The notes beneath the pieces were generated by a model. That model saw nothing but the letters and a program-made list of their open reading frames with translations. It had not been told where the DNA came from and searched no databases. The translations under genes were made by a program, and so were the position numbers. A stretch of DNA of 64,000 bases, taken from the NCBI GenBank assembly GCA_008694505.1, contig VZDJ01007747.1:6852399-6916398 (forward strand), read 5' to 3'. Source of the stretch: Cyanoderma ruficeps (lineage: Eukaryota > Chordata > Aves > Passeriformes > Timaliidae). Below are positions 39,666-52,200 of this stretch, one piece after another. The number at the start of each line of letters is the position of its first letter. The stretch's first letter is position 1.

Positions 39666-40060
39666 CACACGTATTCCCCGTATCGATGTATCCGCGCACG
39701 CCGCTCACCGCGGGCGCGTAACACCGGCGCACCCCGTACACGCGGCGCGGCCCAGCCAGGCCCTGTCCCTTTAAGGCCACCCCCGCGCCCTACCACGTGC
39801 TGGGGGCGGGGCGTGGGCGCCGCGCAGCCAATGGGGACCGCCCGAGGGGCGCGGCGCCAGGGCGGCCCCGTCCCCATCTCCGTCGGCCGGCAGCGCGGGG
39901 AGCGCTGCCCTGCTCTGCTCTGCCCTGCTCTGCCCGGTGCGCGGCCGCTGTCGGCACCGCCGGCTGGGAGCGCTCGGCCCCTCGGTCAGGTGACGGGTGG
40001 CCGCCGGGAGCGGCGCGACTGAGCGGCCGCGCTCCTTTCGCCTCTCCTCGCCTCCGCGGA

Positions 40061-40126
40061 ATGCTGGGCGGCTCCGCAGCGGCTCCGGGGATGCTGCCGC
40101 GGCCGCCGCCGCTCGCCGCCCGTTGA
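40061..40126 (+). other. Upstream ORF in the likely FNIP2 5' leader
   Basis: An ATG at 40061 opens a 21-codon ORF closed by TGA at 40124-40126, 47 nt before the FNIP2 ATG and out of frame with it. The start has G at -3 but C at +4, so it is moderate. It matters only if transcription starts upstream of 40061. Confidence 0.45.
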
Positions 40127-40173
40127 GCCGCTGCGAGGGGCGCGGCGGGGCCGTCGCCGGGCGGGGCGGCGGC

Positions 40174-40268
40174 ATGGCTCCCACCCTGCTCCAGAAGCTC
40201 TTCAACAAAAGGGGCGGCGGCGCGGCGGCCCCCCACGGCCGGGCTCCGGGGGAGGGGCCCGCCTTCAG
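40174..40268 (+). CDS. FNIP2: FNIP2 exon 1 (coding part)
   Basis: Encodes 31 residues plus two bases (AG) of Ser32. [13 protein letters not shown] is the hallmark N-terminus shared by FNIP1 and FNIP2. The [18 protein letters not shown] tail favours FNIP2. Donor is GTGAGC. Confidence 0.95.
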
Positions 40269-43200
40269 GTGAGCCGGGGCGGGCGGCGGCGGGCCCCGGG
40301 GCTATGGCCGCGGGGCGGGGGGCGGAGAGGCCGGCGTGGGGCGCAGGTGTGCCGCAGCCCCCGAGGGGTCCCCCGGCGCTGAGTTTCCGGGGGAAAGGGA
40401 GTGCAGCGGGAGGCACGGCTGCGCCGGAGTTGCTCTTCTCCCGCCTTTCCCTCGCGGTGGATCTCTCAGCCATTTTCTGCGCGAGTTGGCGGTGGCACGC
40501 CCGGGAGCCCGGGGCGCTCGCCCCTGGGCGGCGATGGGGAAGAGGCGCCGGGCCCCCTGTCTGGCGTCTGAGTGCGGTTGATGTGATAACTCCTGCCCGA
40601 GTCTCATCAGCACAGGAAAATTATGAAGCGTATTTAATTAACAATTAAGAATTGTTGTGACCTAAATACACGTGCGCAGTCTGGTGAGCCGCTAAGCATT
40701 AGGCACCTTCCACTGCCCCCTGCTTTTGATACCTCGCGTGCTGAAAGGTGAGGTTCAGTAGCTATCGCTGCTTCAGGGTTTCTGTCTATAACTTTTATAT
40801 AATATTGATTCTCTGTGTAATATTGAACTATTAGTGTTTTCTGAACCTTCGGGGACAGCGTTTTGCTCAGGCTGGTGCTTTGGAGCTTTGTTCGTGTGAC
40901 ATTTGTGCTGCTCACAAGACCGAGCGGCCCGGTGAGCGCAGTGACAATCACATGCATGCCCGGTAACCTCTGTGCCTGGTTTTCCGTGCGGCATGAGTTG
41001 ACTGGTCTTGTGGTCAGATGGTACGCAGGGTTGAATTGGAATCTAGGCTTTCACCGCTGAAACTACTAAGGATGGTGAGGGAGAGCAGTGGGCAGTGTTC
41101 TGGTCCACAAAATGCCATAGTGCCAAGTGTGAAAGATCACAGTCGTGGAACCATTATAATTCAAAGATGGTCTGTGCGGGACATGGCCATTTGTGTGGCT
41201 GGAGTTGCAAGATCATGGAGAACAATGGTGTAAGATGAAAATTACAATGTATTTGGGTTACAAGGTGATTCCTTTGAATTCGATTGGACACAGTATTGGA
41301 GCTGCATTCATATTAGAGAACAAATCTGGTGAATTTTGTGGCGCTGCAGTGTATATGCTGTACTCATAACTGTAGGTCACTTTTGTGTAACAGCTGCTTA
41401 CTTCTTTTAGCTAGTTTTTCTTTTAGCATTTATTCACCTTATGAGTTAAATATCTCCTTTAATATGGAAGAAGACAGTTTTCCACTTTGAAACTGACGGT
41501 TCCAGACTAACTCTATTATTTTGCATTGTACTTAAAAATATTCTGTGTCAGAGACCAGTGCTGTTAATTCTGGATTATTGGATTGTTACTGGATTATCAG
41601 GTATCTCCATGAAGGCAGATTTCTTGCACAGTGTGTTTCCCCTTAAAATCAGTAAGATTATTCCATCTGGAGTATTAGTGAAGTTAGGGATTGTACTTTT
41701 TCCTTCTTCCTGTTTTTTTAGTAAGATATTCCATGCTTGGTTTTCAGTTTGAGTAATGTTTAAATGATGTGATGCTTCACATAAAAGGTAATGTAATGAA
41801 AATACTACTATGGGTATGCTTCACTCTTTCTATCCCCTATTTTTCCTCGTTCCCTTTCTGTCTGACTTTTTTTGACATCTAATGTTCATAAAATTATTTG
41901 AAGTATTTTACATGTGAATGGAGGAAGTTTTTTTGCTTGTTAATATTAAGCTGCTTCCTTACGACTTTCAAGTACGCTGTTGTGCTTTTTCTTTCTTTCC
42001 AGTGATCTGTTCATGATCTGCAAGAGCATGCTTACAGGGTCTTAGAAGCTTTGCTGCAATGCTTTTAATAGACTTTCTGTTCAACAGTAATCTCTGTTTG
42101 AGTGGAGAGATGTGATTTGATCTGAGTAAAGTAGGAGACGTAATCCTTTGGTAGCTTCTGTATTAAGGGTATGCTGCTGGTCAATGTTAGATGCAAAATG
42201 GCAGAATCATTTTCTAATGACATGACTGTCTTTTTAGGGATTTTTAGTTAGCTTTATTCCTTCCAGATTTTGATTAGTGAGGTCCCTCTACATTCAACAT
42301 GCCTTGCAGTGTTTAGCTCTGTTAAGGAGCCCTGTGAAACCAATAACAATCAGTATCCTTGGACTTTCAATTGTTACGAAAGCCTTGAAAGCTTAAGGTT
42401 GTTGGGAAGCTTTGTGTTTTCTAGTTTTCCCAGGAACATCAGGAAAAGTGCTGTTGCAGAGGGGGATCAACCGGGCTTGCAGTTTGCCTGTAACAAGTAC
42501 TGCATGTGCTCACTCAACATTCTCCTTTAATGGGAAGTAAATCTTGGCCAGAGGTCCATGCTGCTTCATCTTTTTGGCTCTGAAGGAAACCTCAAGCTTC
42601 AAGGTCCATGCTGCTTACCAGGATGAGCTGGCACAGCCTCAAAGAGCAAGAGGCATGGTGCCTATAGTTGAATGTGGAGCCATAGGAAATGATTTCCTGG
42701 GTGCATGAATATTAGCATATTAATTTGGCACAGGAGTGTCCTTTTAAAGAAAATCTCTAAATTGTCTCCACTAACTGCACTTTGGCTCACAATGCTAAGT
42801 GACTTCAGTACATGAACTGGATTCCTGTTGGAATGAATGAAATTAGAAAGTGTGTTCTGACCACTAATGGCTATTCAGTCCCTGGGACCATACTACAGGT
42901 GGTCAAAAGTAGAACTCCAGAACACATATAGTGTGGGTGTCAAGTCCTTAGCACCAATTACTGCACTCTGTGGAGCTAGTCTGGGCTGCACTACATGTTC
43001 ACATGAGCACAACCCTTACCTGCTGGGTAAGGAGAATGTGAACATGAGGTGCAGATGCTAATACAGAGCTATTGGGATAGTAGGGCTTTCTACTGGCCCA
43101 GGTCTTCCTTCAAGATAATGGAAGTATAAAGTGGTAGAAGGGTAGTAGTTAGAATTATAGAATAGCTTAAAATTTTTTTTACAAAAAGAGAAATTATAAA

Positions 43201-46200
43201 CCAGCTGGAGAACAGGCATGTGTTGGTGAGATATTGCATTTGTTCCAGGCAGTTTTGTACACAGACTTGGGCTTCTCTTTTTTTACTGCTGTTTCTTGCT
43301 TCCCTTAACTATATATATATTTCTGTGTGTAATTCATATGTAAAGATGTGTGTGTGTATACACACACCCCTTTCAACGAAGGCACTTGAGTGGCTGTAAT
43401 TGAATATATTTCTTCTGAGGCTCTGGAAAAACCCTAATTGCTTTGTGTGCAAGCAATGTGTATTTATATGGATAAATTTCCCTAAAGCTTATTCCTTATG
43501 AAATTCCCCTAAAACTTATTTCCTTATGAAATGTTACTTCCCTTACAGGGTTGGTTTAGCATAGTTTGTACAAATTTTTGGAGTGCTACCAGGGTCATGT
43601 ACTCAGTAGAATCATAGATCATCTGCTTGTGTTGGAAGACACCTTAGAGATCCTCTAGTTTCAACCACCTCTGCCTTAGACAAGGACACCTTCCACTAGA
43701 CCAAACTGATCAGGGTCTCATCCAACCTGGCCTTCAACATTAACAGGAATGGGGTATCCACTGCTTTTCTGGGCAAACTCTTCCAGTGTCTCACTGCCCT
43801 CACAGTAAAGAATTTTTCCTAATATCTAATCTAAACCTATTCTCCTTCTTTGAAGCAATTCCTCCTTGTCCTGTCAGTACATGCATTTTAAAATAGTATC
43901 TCTCCATAATTTTTGTAGGCTCCCTTCAGGTAATGGAAAGCAGCAATTAGGTCATCCCAAAGCCTTTTCTTTTCCAGACTGAATAGCCTCAATTCTCTCA
44001 GCCTTTCCTCACAGGAGAGAAGCTCCATCCCTCTAAGCATGTGTCTTTCCTCTGGGCTTGCTCCAACAGGTCAGTGTCCTCCCTATGCTGGGGACCCCAG
44101 AGGTGGATGCAGCACTGTAGGTGGGGTCTCACGAGGGCAGAGTAGAAGGGTAGAATGAATAGTCTCTCTGGCCCTGCTGGCTATGCTGTGTTTAATGTAG
44201 CCCAGGACACGTTTGGCTTCCTTGGCTGCAAGTGCACATTGCTGGCTCGTGTCCAGACCCACCAACATTCTCAAGTCCTTCTGGGCAGGGCTGCTCTGAA
44301 TCTGTTCATCCCTAACCTGTGCTGATGCCAGAGTGCAGCACCTCAGGTGCAGCACCAGGTGCAGCACCTCACACTTGGTCTTGTTAAGCCTTGTGAGATT
44401 CCCATGGGCCTGCTTTTTGAGCTTGTCCAGGTTCCTTGGGCTGGCATCCCATCCTTTAGGTGTGCAGACAAGCACAGCTTGGTGTCTCTGCAGATTTGCT
44501 GAGGGTGCACGCAATTCCATCTTTGATATTCCCCAAGGGACACCACTTGTCACTGATGTCCATCAGGACTCTGAGCCATTGACCACTGACTGCCCGCTGG
44601 CTGTGGCCATCCAATCAATTCCTTATCCATTGTACAGTCCATTAAGTTTTAGGGATTACACAGAGTATAAGCGCATAGTATCTCACGACTAGAATGTCTC
44701 AAGTGCTAAGCATATATTTGAGTAAGGTATTGGGGGGTGGCCTTAAGGAAATTGATATGGGTTGCAGATAGTTTTATTTTACTTAAATTGATAGCAGTTT
44801 TTCTGTATTTGTGTTTATCTGATTCTAGAATAAATTTCACCTCAGTGCTTTTCTGTACCTTTCAACAAAGTCTGAGGTTATCCTTAAGCTGCAGGTTCAG
44901 AGTTCACCTTAATTTCAGTCTCTGATAGTTTGATTTGGTTTGGGGTTTTTTTAATGAAAATAAATGTCTTGGAGTTTTCAGAAGATGGCTTTCGCTGCTG
45001 GATATATAATTTCTGCATTGCAACCTGTGATTAAATTTCTTTGATATTGATATGTGTAGTGAAGGACTGTTGTAAAGTAGGGAATAACTTCATTTTATGT
45101 GGGTTATTTTTTTGTTTAAAGGTTGTATTATTTCAGCTGTGTCTGTAACTTGCATGCAGTCAATTTCTTCAGCTTTAAGTATCAGCTGCTCCTTCTGGTG
45201 TCTATAATGGAACGGATGTCATGTTGTAGCTGCAGGATATCTATCTGGTAACAGTTTGTTAGCTTTGGTATATGAGATCATTTGTTTGGCAGCTGGTACT
45301 AGTGATTCCTTTGGTCATAGTGCTGAAATGCTTGGTGAGATCCTACTTGCTAAGCATTATTTCACAGCATTTATTACCAGCCTGGCAATGTTCCACCTTC
45401 TGAAAAAGGATAGAAAGCAGTGGTGAGCTTGGAGTCTGCTTGTATGCCAGTTTGTTCAAATGAAACACTCCTCGGAATGTTCTCGTGACCTAATTGGGTT
45501 TTATCTTGAGCTTCTTGCAGTTTTGTAGAGATCCGCACAGCAATAACTCTACTGAGCACACGTGTACATCTTCATATATGGAAATATCCATAAAAATCTG
45601 GCTGTAAACCCTTTGAAATATATTTGAAAGAAGATGACTGGTTTATGTGCTGTAAAAGGGCAATCCAGCCCAGGGCCAGATCTGAGTATGGGGGCAGGAA
45701 AGGTCAAAGAGCAGATCTAAACCATACACCATTTCACAGACAGCTGGAGCTGAGCCTTAGGCTGCAGTATTACACCTTTGCGCTGGCGTTAGTCTTTCTT
45801 TCATCAGTAAAGTGAGCTAAAGAATAAGCTCTGCAGAAAGAGATTTATTGCAGTCTCACTCAAAAATACAGCTTAGAGAGAGGAAGTAATTGAAGGTATG
45901 GTCTTTTGACATGGAAACCACACTTCCAGCCTGGGGCTTTTTTGAAGGTAAGCCCCAAGTCCTCTGGTTTTGAGCTTTGCAGGAACTAAGTTTATTCTTC
46001 TTCTTTAGTTGTTTGCATCTCCCCTCCCCTAAACGCTGTTGTCACTGAACAACCTCTTGGTTTCCCCTGGCTTTGCTCTGAGTCTAGTTCCACGTCTCTT
46101 AAAGTTGTAAGAAGACACCCTGGTTTTTGTTTTGGTTTTTTTCTTTGCCACAAATAACAAAAAAAAATGTGTGGAAATGCACAAGCTACTGACATTCTGA

Positions 46201-49200
46201 GAGGGGATGGATACACTTTGGTTATTTAATTCCATGAAAATATGTATTATTGCCTGACAATCAAATGGGTTTTGCCTGTAGGTTATCCTATTTCTGATTT
46301 ACAGGTAACTTATCCATGGAGTTCCATGCATTGATTCTTAAATTGATGTGCAGTTGGATAGTAGATGCTTGATTCCTTATTCTTAGGGCACTTTTGCTGT
46401 TGACATGTCCAAAACTGAGTGAGTACTGTGCCACATACTATGCTCAAAAGTGATATGGAAAATGATTTGGGGAATAGTAGCAGCAGAACGCCTTGGAGGT
46501 ATCTTTCCTTGTTGATGGCACAACTTAAAGCAAGAAACACTGCCATTTAACGTTGCTAATGCTAATCCTGTAAGGGAATACCTGTTGGCATAAATGGCTT
46601 GATGTGAATGAGAAAATAAAGCTGCTTGGGGCTGAAAACTGTGGACAAGCATTCATAAAAGCTGAATTTGTGGAGAAACATGTTGAAAACTGATGCAGAG
46701 CTTTGTTGCCAGTAGAGGCTGGCTTCATGTAAACTTACATAAACTTCGTAACTTTTCTTATGTAAACTAAGTTAAAGTTACAAAATAGCTTTATTAAATT
46801 TAGGGGAAAGGAAGGTGGAAGAGTTTTGACAAAAATGTTTTAGTCATTAGTCATCATGCCATCCCACTTTGATGTTGTGGGATGTAGGTGTTTCCAATGA
46901 TGGTAGTGGGTTTTAACAGTGAGTAACAGCAGACCAAATGCCCTGAGACAGCAGAAGTGATAAAGTAGCTGGGGTCGGGGTGACAGAAAATGGGGTAATT
47001 TTTCTCATATAGATAATTCCTTGTTCTCACATTTCAGTATTATTGAAGTTGCTGAGGACTTCCTTTGCAAAGAAAATTCTTTGGATTAATGCTCACTATA
47101 TGTGCTACAAACCTTGGTGATGTACCTGTTCCTTAAAGAATTCCTTCTGAGACTAACAATCATGTACTTTCATCATGTACTTTGCACATTAGTGATGTTC
47201 ATGGATAGCTTCTGAAGAGTAAATTCATATTTGGAGTCATGTGTTGTGTTTTATATTTGTCAAGAGTTACTTCTAAGTGTACCCTTGATTAAGATCACGC
47301 TGTTGTCTTGTATGCAGCTCAGATGAAGCATTATGAGAAGAATGTTCTTAGGCTGTCCTAATTACCAGTATTTGCTGTGTGAAGGTTTCCATGGGTACAC
47401 TTCTTAGGCAAAAGATGAGGAATGCATTTCTGTAGGGTGGTGGTTAACAGGCTTGCTAGAGAGAATAAGCAGGGAAAGGAGGACTTTGAAGGGGATACTA
47501 ATCTGAAGACAGCAAATACCTTTGCTGCACTTTTGCTGTGTTCATCCTGTGATAGTGTCAGATTACTGCTGATCTGACTAACAGGCATGGACACGGCAGT
47601 TCACCTTTGCCTGTCATGAATCAGCTCCTCTGTGTGTGCTCTGCCTATGCTGCTTCTTAATCTTCATGCTCCGGTTCATCTCTGTTCTGCTCTCCCACCT
47701 TTACAGTGCCTTTCTCCAGTCACTCCATTTGCCCTGTTTGTCTGGGTTTGTCACTTGAATGCCTTTGTAATGTCTTGTTTTAATGTGCAAGGCTGGGGTC
47801 ACAAGAGAAGCTCCTGTGCAGGCTACAAGGCAAAGTGTTCTGAGGCACTGCGAGGATGAGTTTAGGAGTTCTGGCAACAGTGAGTGCTTGTGTCTTCCTC
47901 ACATCGGCTAGGGTGAGTGCAGGTGCGTTTAACCTGACCAGCAGCTGAAATGTCTTTAGTCAGTCAGCACACTTCTGGATAATGGTGAGATTCTTAGAAT
48001 TGTACTGATAAATGGGCACGAGGACTTTACATCACACTTGCTACTGTTAAAACTGAGTCATGATTCCACTTCCATGGACTGTGCTGAAGTGAAACCTGAG
48101 CTGTGTGTGATGTAATTACTGAATCAGTATGGAGCTTTCTCTGCAGGATGCTCTCACTTCAATGCAATACAGCTCAACTTTTCTCCTCCAAGGTGCTCAG
48201 TAAAATTTTAGATGTGCTGATGAAATCAGCTGTATTAAGTAAACAATTGACAATATTTTTTTTTTTCTAATAGAGGTGCTAGCAGTCTGAATTTGGTATT
48301 AGCACTTTCAAATTAGAAATCTGAACACAGTAGTACTCAATTTTTTATAATGGAGTTGGGAAGTTTCTTACAATAACAACTCAGCTTTTGTTTTCACTGA
48401 GTTTACTGACTTCTATGAAAAAAACCCAGAGGCTTGAATGAACTCAGTGCTCTGAATTTCTGTGCAGAGTATTTGTACTGAATTCTGAATCTGGATGTTA
48501 TCCAACACCTGAAATTGCTCAACTCTTGGAGCTGAGTTTGTTAATGCACAGATCCAGCAGTACAGAAAATCTGAGCAGAGTACATTAGATACAGTTTTTG
48601 AAGGAAACATCAGAGAGAAGGCTGTACAAGCTGTTGAATACACAGTTCTGGGCAAGTTATTCTTAAATTATTATTATTATTATTTCACTGAATGTGGATA
48701 ATTTTACAGAATGTAATATAGTGTTGTAGTGCTCAAACCCTCTGTGGTCTGGAAGAGACAGTTGTTGGAACTTTTTGAAATCTGCAATTCACAGAAATTG
48801 GTTTACATTCAGACAAATTTTTGTTGTATCTTCTGTTTTTCTATGGGGACACATGAGCTTGTCCAACTGTTGCTGAACAGTTGAGTGCTTGTTTCTGTCA
48901 CATTTGCTTGCCTTTCCTTTCACGTTCCCCCAAAATGACCTTTTAAAATCTTCACATTTAACACTCTGCTCTCTAACTTGCACTCTAAAATGGGTTGTAC
49001 TTTTTAGGACAAATTGTACTGTAGAAAAGGTCATGAGCCTTTTGTTTCTAAAGTCTCCTCTCTTGTTTAACAGCTTGAGTTGAACAAGGTGGGTGGAGAC
49101 ATATGAGGGTGCTGCAAAAGAAGGTGTAGGCACAAAGAAGAAGAAATTTGGTGCAGAAACCACTTTGCTCAACTGTGGAGCAGCAGGGTTAGTCCATGCA

Positions 49201-52200
49201 TGTGAAGGCTTGGTTTTGGTGAATGGCTCCAGTGTTACAAGGTGCTGCTTCATTCTTCTGTTCTGTGCTGGAATTGGGTATTGGGTGGACATTTGTCACT
49301 TCCAAAGCAGCATTGATAGAACAGTGTTGAGGCCCTCTCAGTTGTGGCTGTGTAAATGTCAGTGGTGGAACCAGCTCTTCTTACAGTAGTCTGTGTTAAG
49401 CTGTCACAACATGCAGGAGTGGTTGTGGAGGACTAATCCTCAGCTGTGTGGAGAAGACTGGAGTCAAGAACAGGGATTTGGTGGCCACTTCAGTTCACTT
49501 AGCAGACAACCACAGTGACATGCATCTTAGCTCCTACTTGGTCTCGGCTTTTAGCCTGGAGGAGGGTTGCTGTCCTGTGTTAGCCACTTGAAACACCTTC
49601 AGGAGTGCAACCTCTGCCCTACCAACTGTTAAAAGCATTTCTAGATCACATCAAGTTAGAGAGTTGGAAAAATTAACCCTCTCTCCCTATAAAGGTATTT
49701 ATGACATTTGCCTGTGCATGCATATAAATCATGCTTACAAAGCACTAAAATTATTTCAGACACAATTCTAACTTTGGGAGTGGGTGAGTAATACCTAATG
49801 ACTTTGGGACTTGGGAGACTTGGGGAGATATGTCGGTCACCTCCTGTGGTCACCTCCTAGTCACAGTACAGTTAAGTTCAAAAAAGTGCAGGTACTAAAT
49901 TTCTTGTGTTCAGAAGTTCCTGTAAGCAGTCTTATAGACAGGGATATATTTGGAAATGCTTTTGAATGGAACTAGGGAAATAACATAGATTTGAAAATAA
50001 CTATTTCTGTCTGTCACTTTATAGTAGCACTTGGTAGAAATGCTGTAAGATGCTTATGTATAACTGGACTGGATAATGGGTGCAGGGAGAGGTATGCAAA
50101 GAAGATGAAAAATGCAAACAGAACAATGTATTTTGTAGTGAATGTGGGTTTTTTGAAACAATCAGTCAACTCAATGAACCCATGAACATTGATGATGCAT
50201 CTGCCCAATTTCTTTGTTTCTAAGTAAAACATGGTGGCGTGGAGTGCCAAAGATGACCTGAACCTCTGAATTAAACTTTGTTTACTCGAAGAAATAATTT
50301 TGTATTTGTATTGAAATCTGTTAGCATGTGAACTAGAAACCTGATTCAATTTTGGCTTTTTTGTTTGCATTACTGAAGCACTAAAAGTTGCCTTAGTCTT
50401 CATTACAGTTGTATCCTTGGTCCCCATTTTAACAGAAAGTAAGAAGACAGTTTTGTTTGTAGTTAAATGAAGTTATCCTGAATCTGTAGTTGTTAGAATG
50501 GCTTCTAGCAAGTCTGGTCTGGTAGACTTCATCTCAGAAGTAAATCAGGTCTGTTATAAAGGACTTTCTTGTACACTTGTTTTTCTGGGGAATGCTAAAG
50601 GAGCTTGACCAATTTTTACCTTCTCTTGAGGAGAAAGCTTTCTAATTTGTCTAAATAATTGCTACATAAGCTTGCTGGCTGAAATTTGTTTGCATCTATC
50701 AATGCGCAAATCATTCTTATTGCAGGACAAGGGTGCAACTGGATTTTCTGTGTGATTTTTATTTTCTTTCTCAAATATTTCAGAATTGATGGACTGATAC
50801 TTGGCATCCGAATGTTAGCATGCTACTGGGTGCGGTCAGCTGTAATTATGTACAAACCTGACTGGATAAACTCCTAAGTCTACTATAATGCCAGTGTTTT
50901 TGAGAAAATGCTTGGGATCCTATGTGAGTAGTTTAGAGTGGTTGGCCTGCTTTAAGGAGGGGAGACTGTTTCATAACTTAATGACTATTTATACATTCAA
51001 AGTCCTACGCAATTGGTGGTAAACAGAACGTAAGTCTTTAGCATAGTGGCTTGCAGCAAGGGTAGGTTTGCCCATGCCAGTCAGCTGCAGGACTGTGGTT
51101 TGTTTGGTTGGTTTTGTGTGTAGTCTTTTTCTTTGAGAAGATATATGGTATGAGTGATTTAATTACCGTGATCTTATGCACACGCTCCCAACACATGGTT
51201 CCTCCTTCCCTTTCCAGTAAAACTTGAAAACAAATCTGTCTAAACCTTTAAAATTCAGTTCTAGTTACTAGAAAGCTTTCTGGACTTTCTGTGCTGTCTA
51301 CAAGAGAGATCTAAGGAAAGTGTTTTGGATGGAATAGACAAATTATCATAATAACAGCAAGAGGAGCAAAACATATTTTTGGCTATAACTAGTGAAAAAC
51401 GCCGGAGCTTATGTTATATCCGTCCCCGTTATCACTTCATTCAATCTAAGTCAGGATTTCCTGGCATTCATCTAGACCGAAGCAATGGACTTTGCTGTTC
51501 ATGCTCTAGCAACTTTTGGGTGATCAAGCATGGATCCTTGTGTATGTGTTCTTTCTCATATTCTTGCCAGTTGGGTAAATCAGTACTGTCTGATAGATAT
51601 TCAGCTTAATTTTTCTTCCTTCCCTTCCTGGTATTGCAGACTAACTTTTCAATTGCAATCTCTGTTTTAGAAGGATCAAAGCACATCTTGTTCTTACAAC
51701 AGCTTAACATAACCATTTACAGAGGTCTTACCAATATTATGTTAGCTGGTCAAAAAAACTGGGCTGCTTCAGCTCTCAGCACTGTTAGAGAGCCAAATCT
51801 GATATCTTTTCATAGAATAGGAATTCAGGACGTAAATTTCAATTTCTTTTTAAGCGAAGTGATACTGCTGAGTTTGTGCTTTTGGGTTAGATAAAACTGA
51901 CCCCATCTGAAGCAGTTTCCTTTGGAAGAGGGACATGGGTTCCCTGGATAGCACTTGCCTCTAGCCCTCCTTGAGAGTCTTCTTTTGTACAGTGGGAGTG
52001 CGTGTTCAGAACAATGATGAGAAATGGGGATTTGCAATCTTTCTGTGCCTCTGGAGAGAGTACCCTAAACTTCTCTCTGTAAGGCTTGAGAAAGTGCCAT
52101 ATCCTCTGCAGTTCACAAAGCCCTCTTGTGAATGTAGCCTTTTCATAGCAGAAGTGGAGGAAATTTGTGAAGAAATGGTCGCTGTTAACATGCGGGTGTT

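Larger units (their letters stand above)
39690..40580 (+). promoter_or_regulatory. FNIP2: CpG-island promoter of FNIP2
   Basis: A GC-rich, CpG-dense block spans the FNIP2 5' flank, exon 1 and the start of intron 1. Visible elements are a CACGTG E-box at 39794-39799, overlapping GC boxes at 39801-39812, a CCAAT box at 39828-39832, and GTCAGGTGAC at 39985-39994, one base from the CLEAR palindrome GTCACGTGAC. A CTCTGC/CCTGC simple repeat lies near 39904-39935. No TATA box is seen. The TSS cannot be placed from sequence alone. Confidence 0.82.

Noticed and set aside
39997..40173. In-frame N-terminal extension of FNIP2
   Set aside because: The frame is open back to TGA at 39991, but the first codon offered is GTG and there is no ATG before 40174, so MAPTLLQKL is the expected start.
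39665..40648. Long ORFs on both strands in the FNIP2 CpG island (up to 227 codons)
   Set aside because: Same composition effect. Only 40174-40268 carries the FNIP N-terminal motif and a proper donor.
48789..49292. 167-codon minus-strand ORF in FNIP2 intron 1
   Set aside because: No recognisable domain, no poly(A) or promoter signal noted, and biased low-complexity segments. Weaker than the 34.1 kb ORF.
50014..50427. 137-codon minus-strand ORF in FNIP2 intron 1
   Set aside because: No domain or gene context. The hydrophobic stretch comes from an A/T-rich run.
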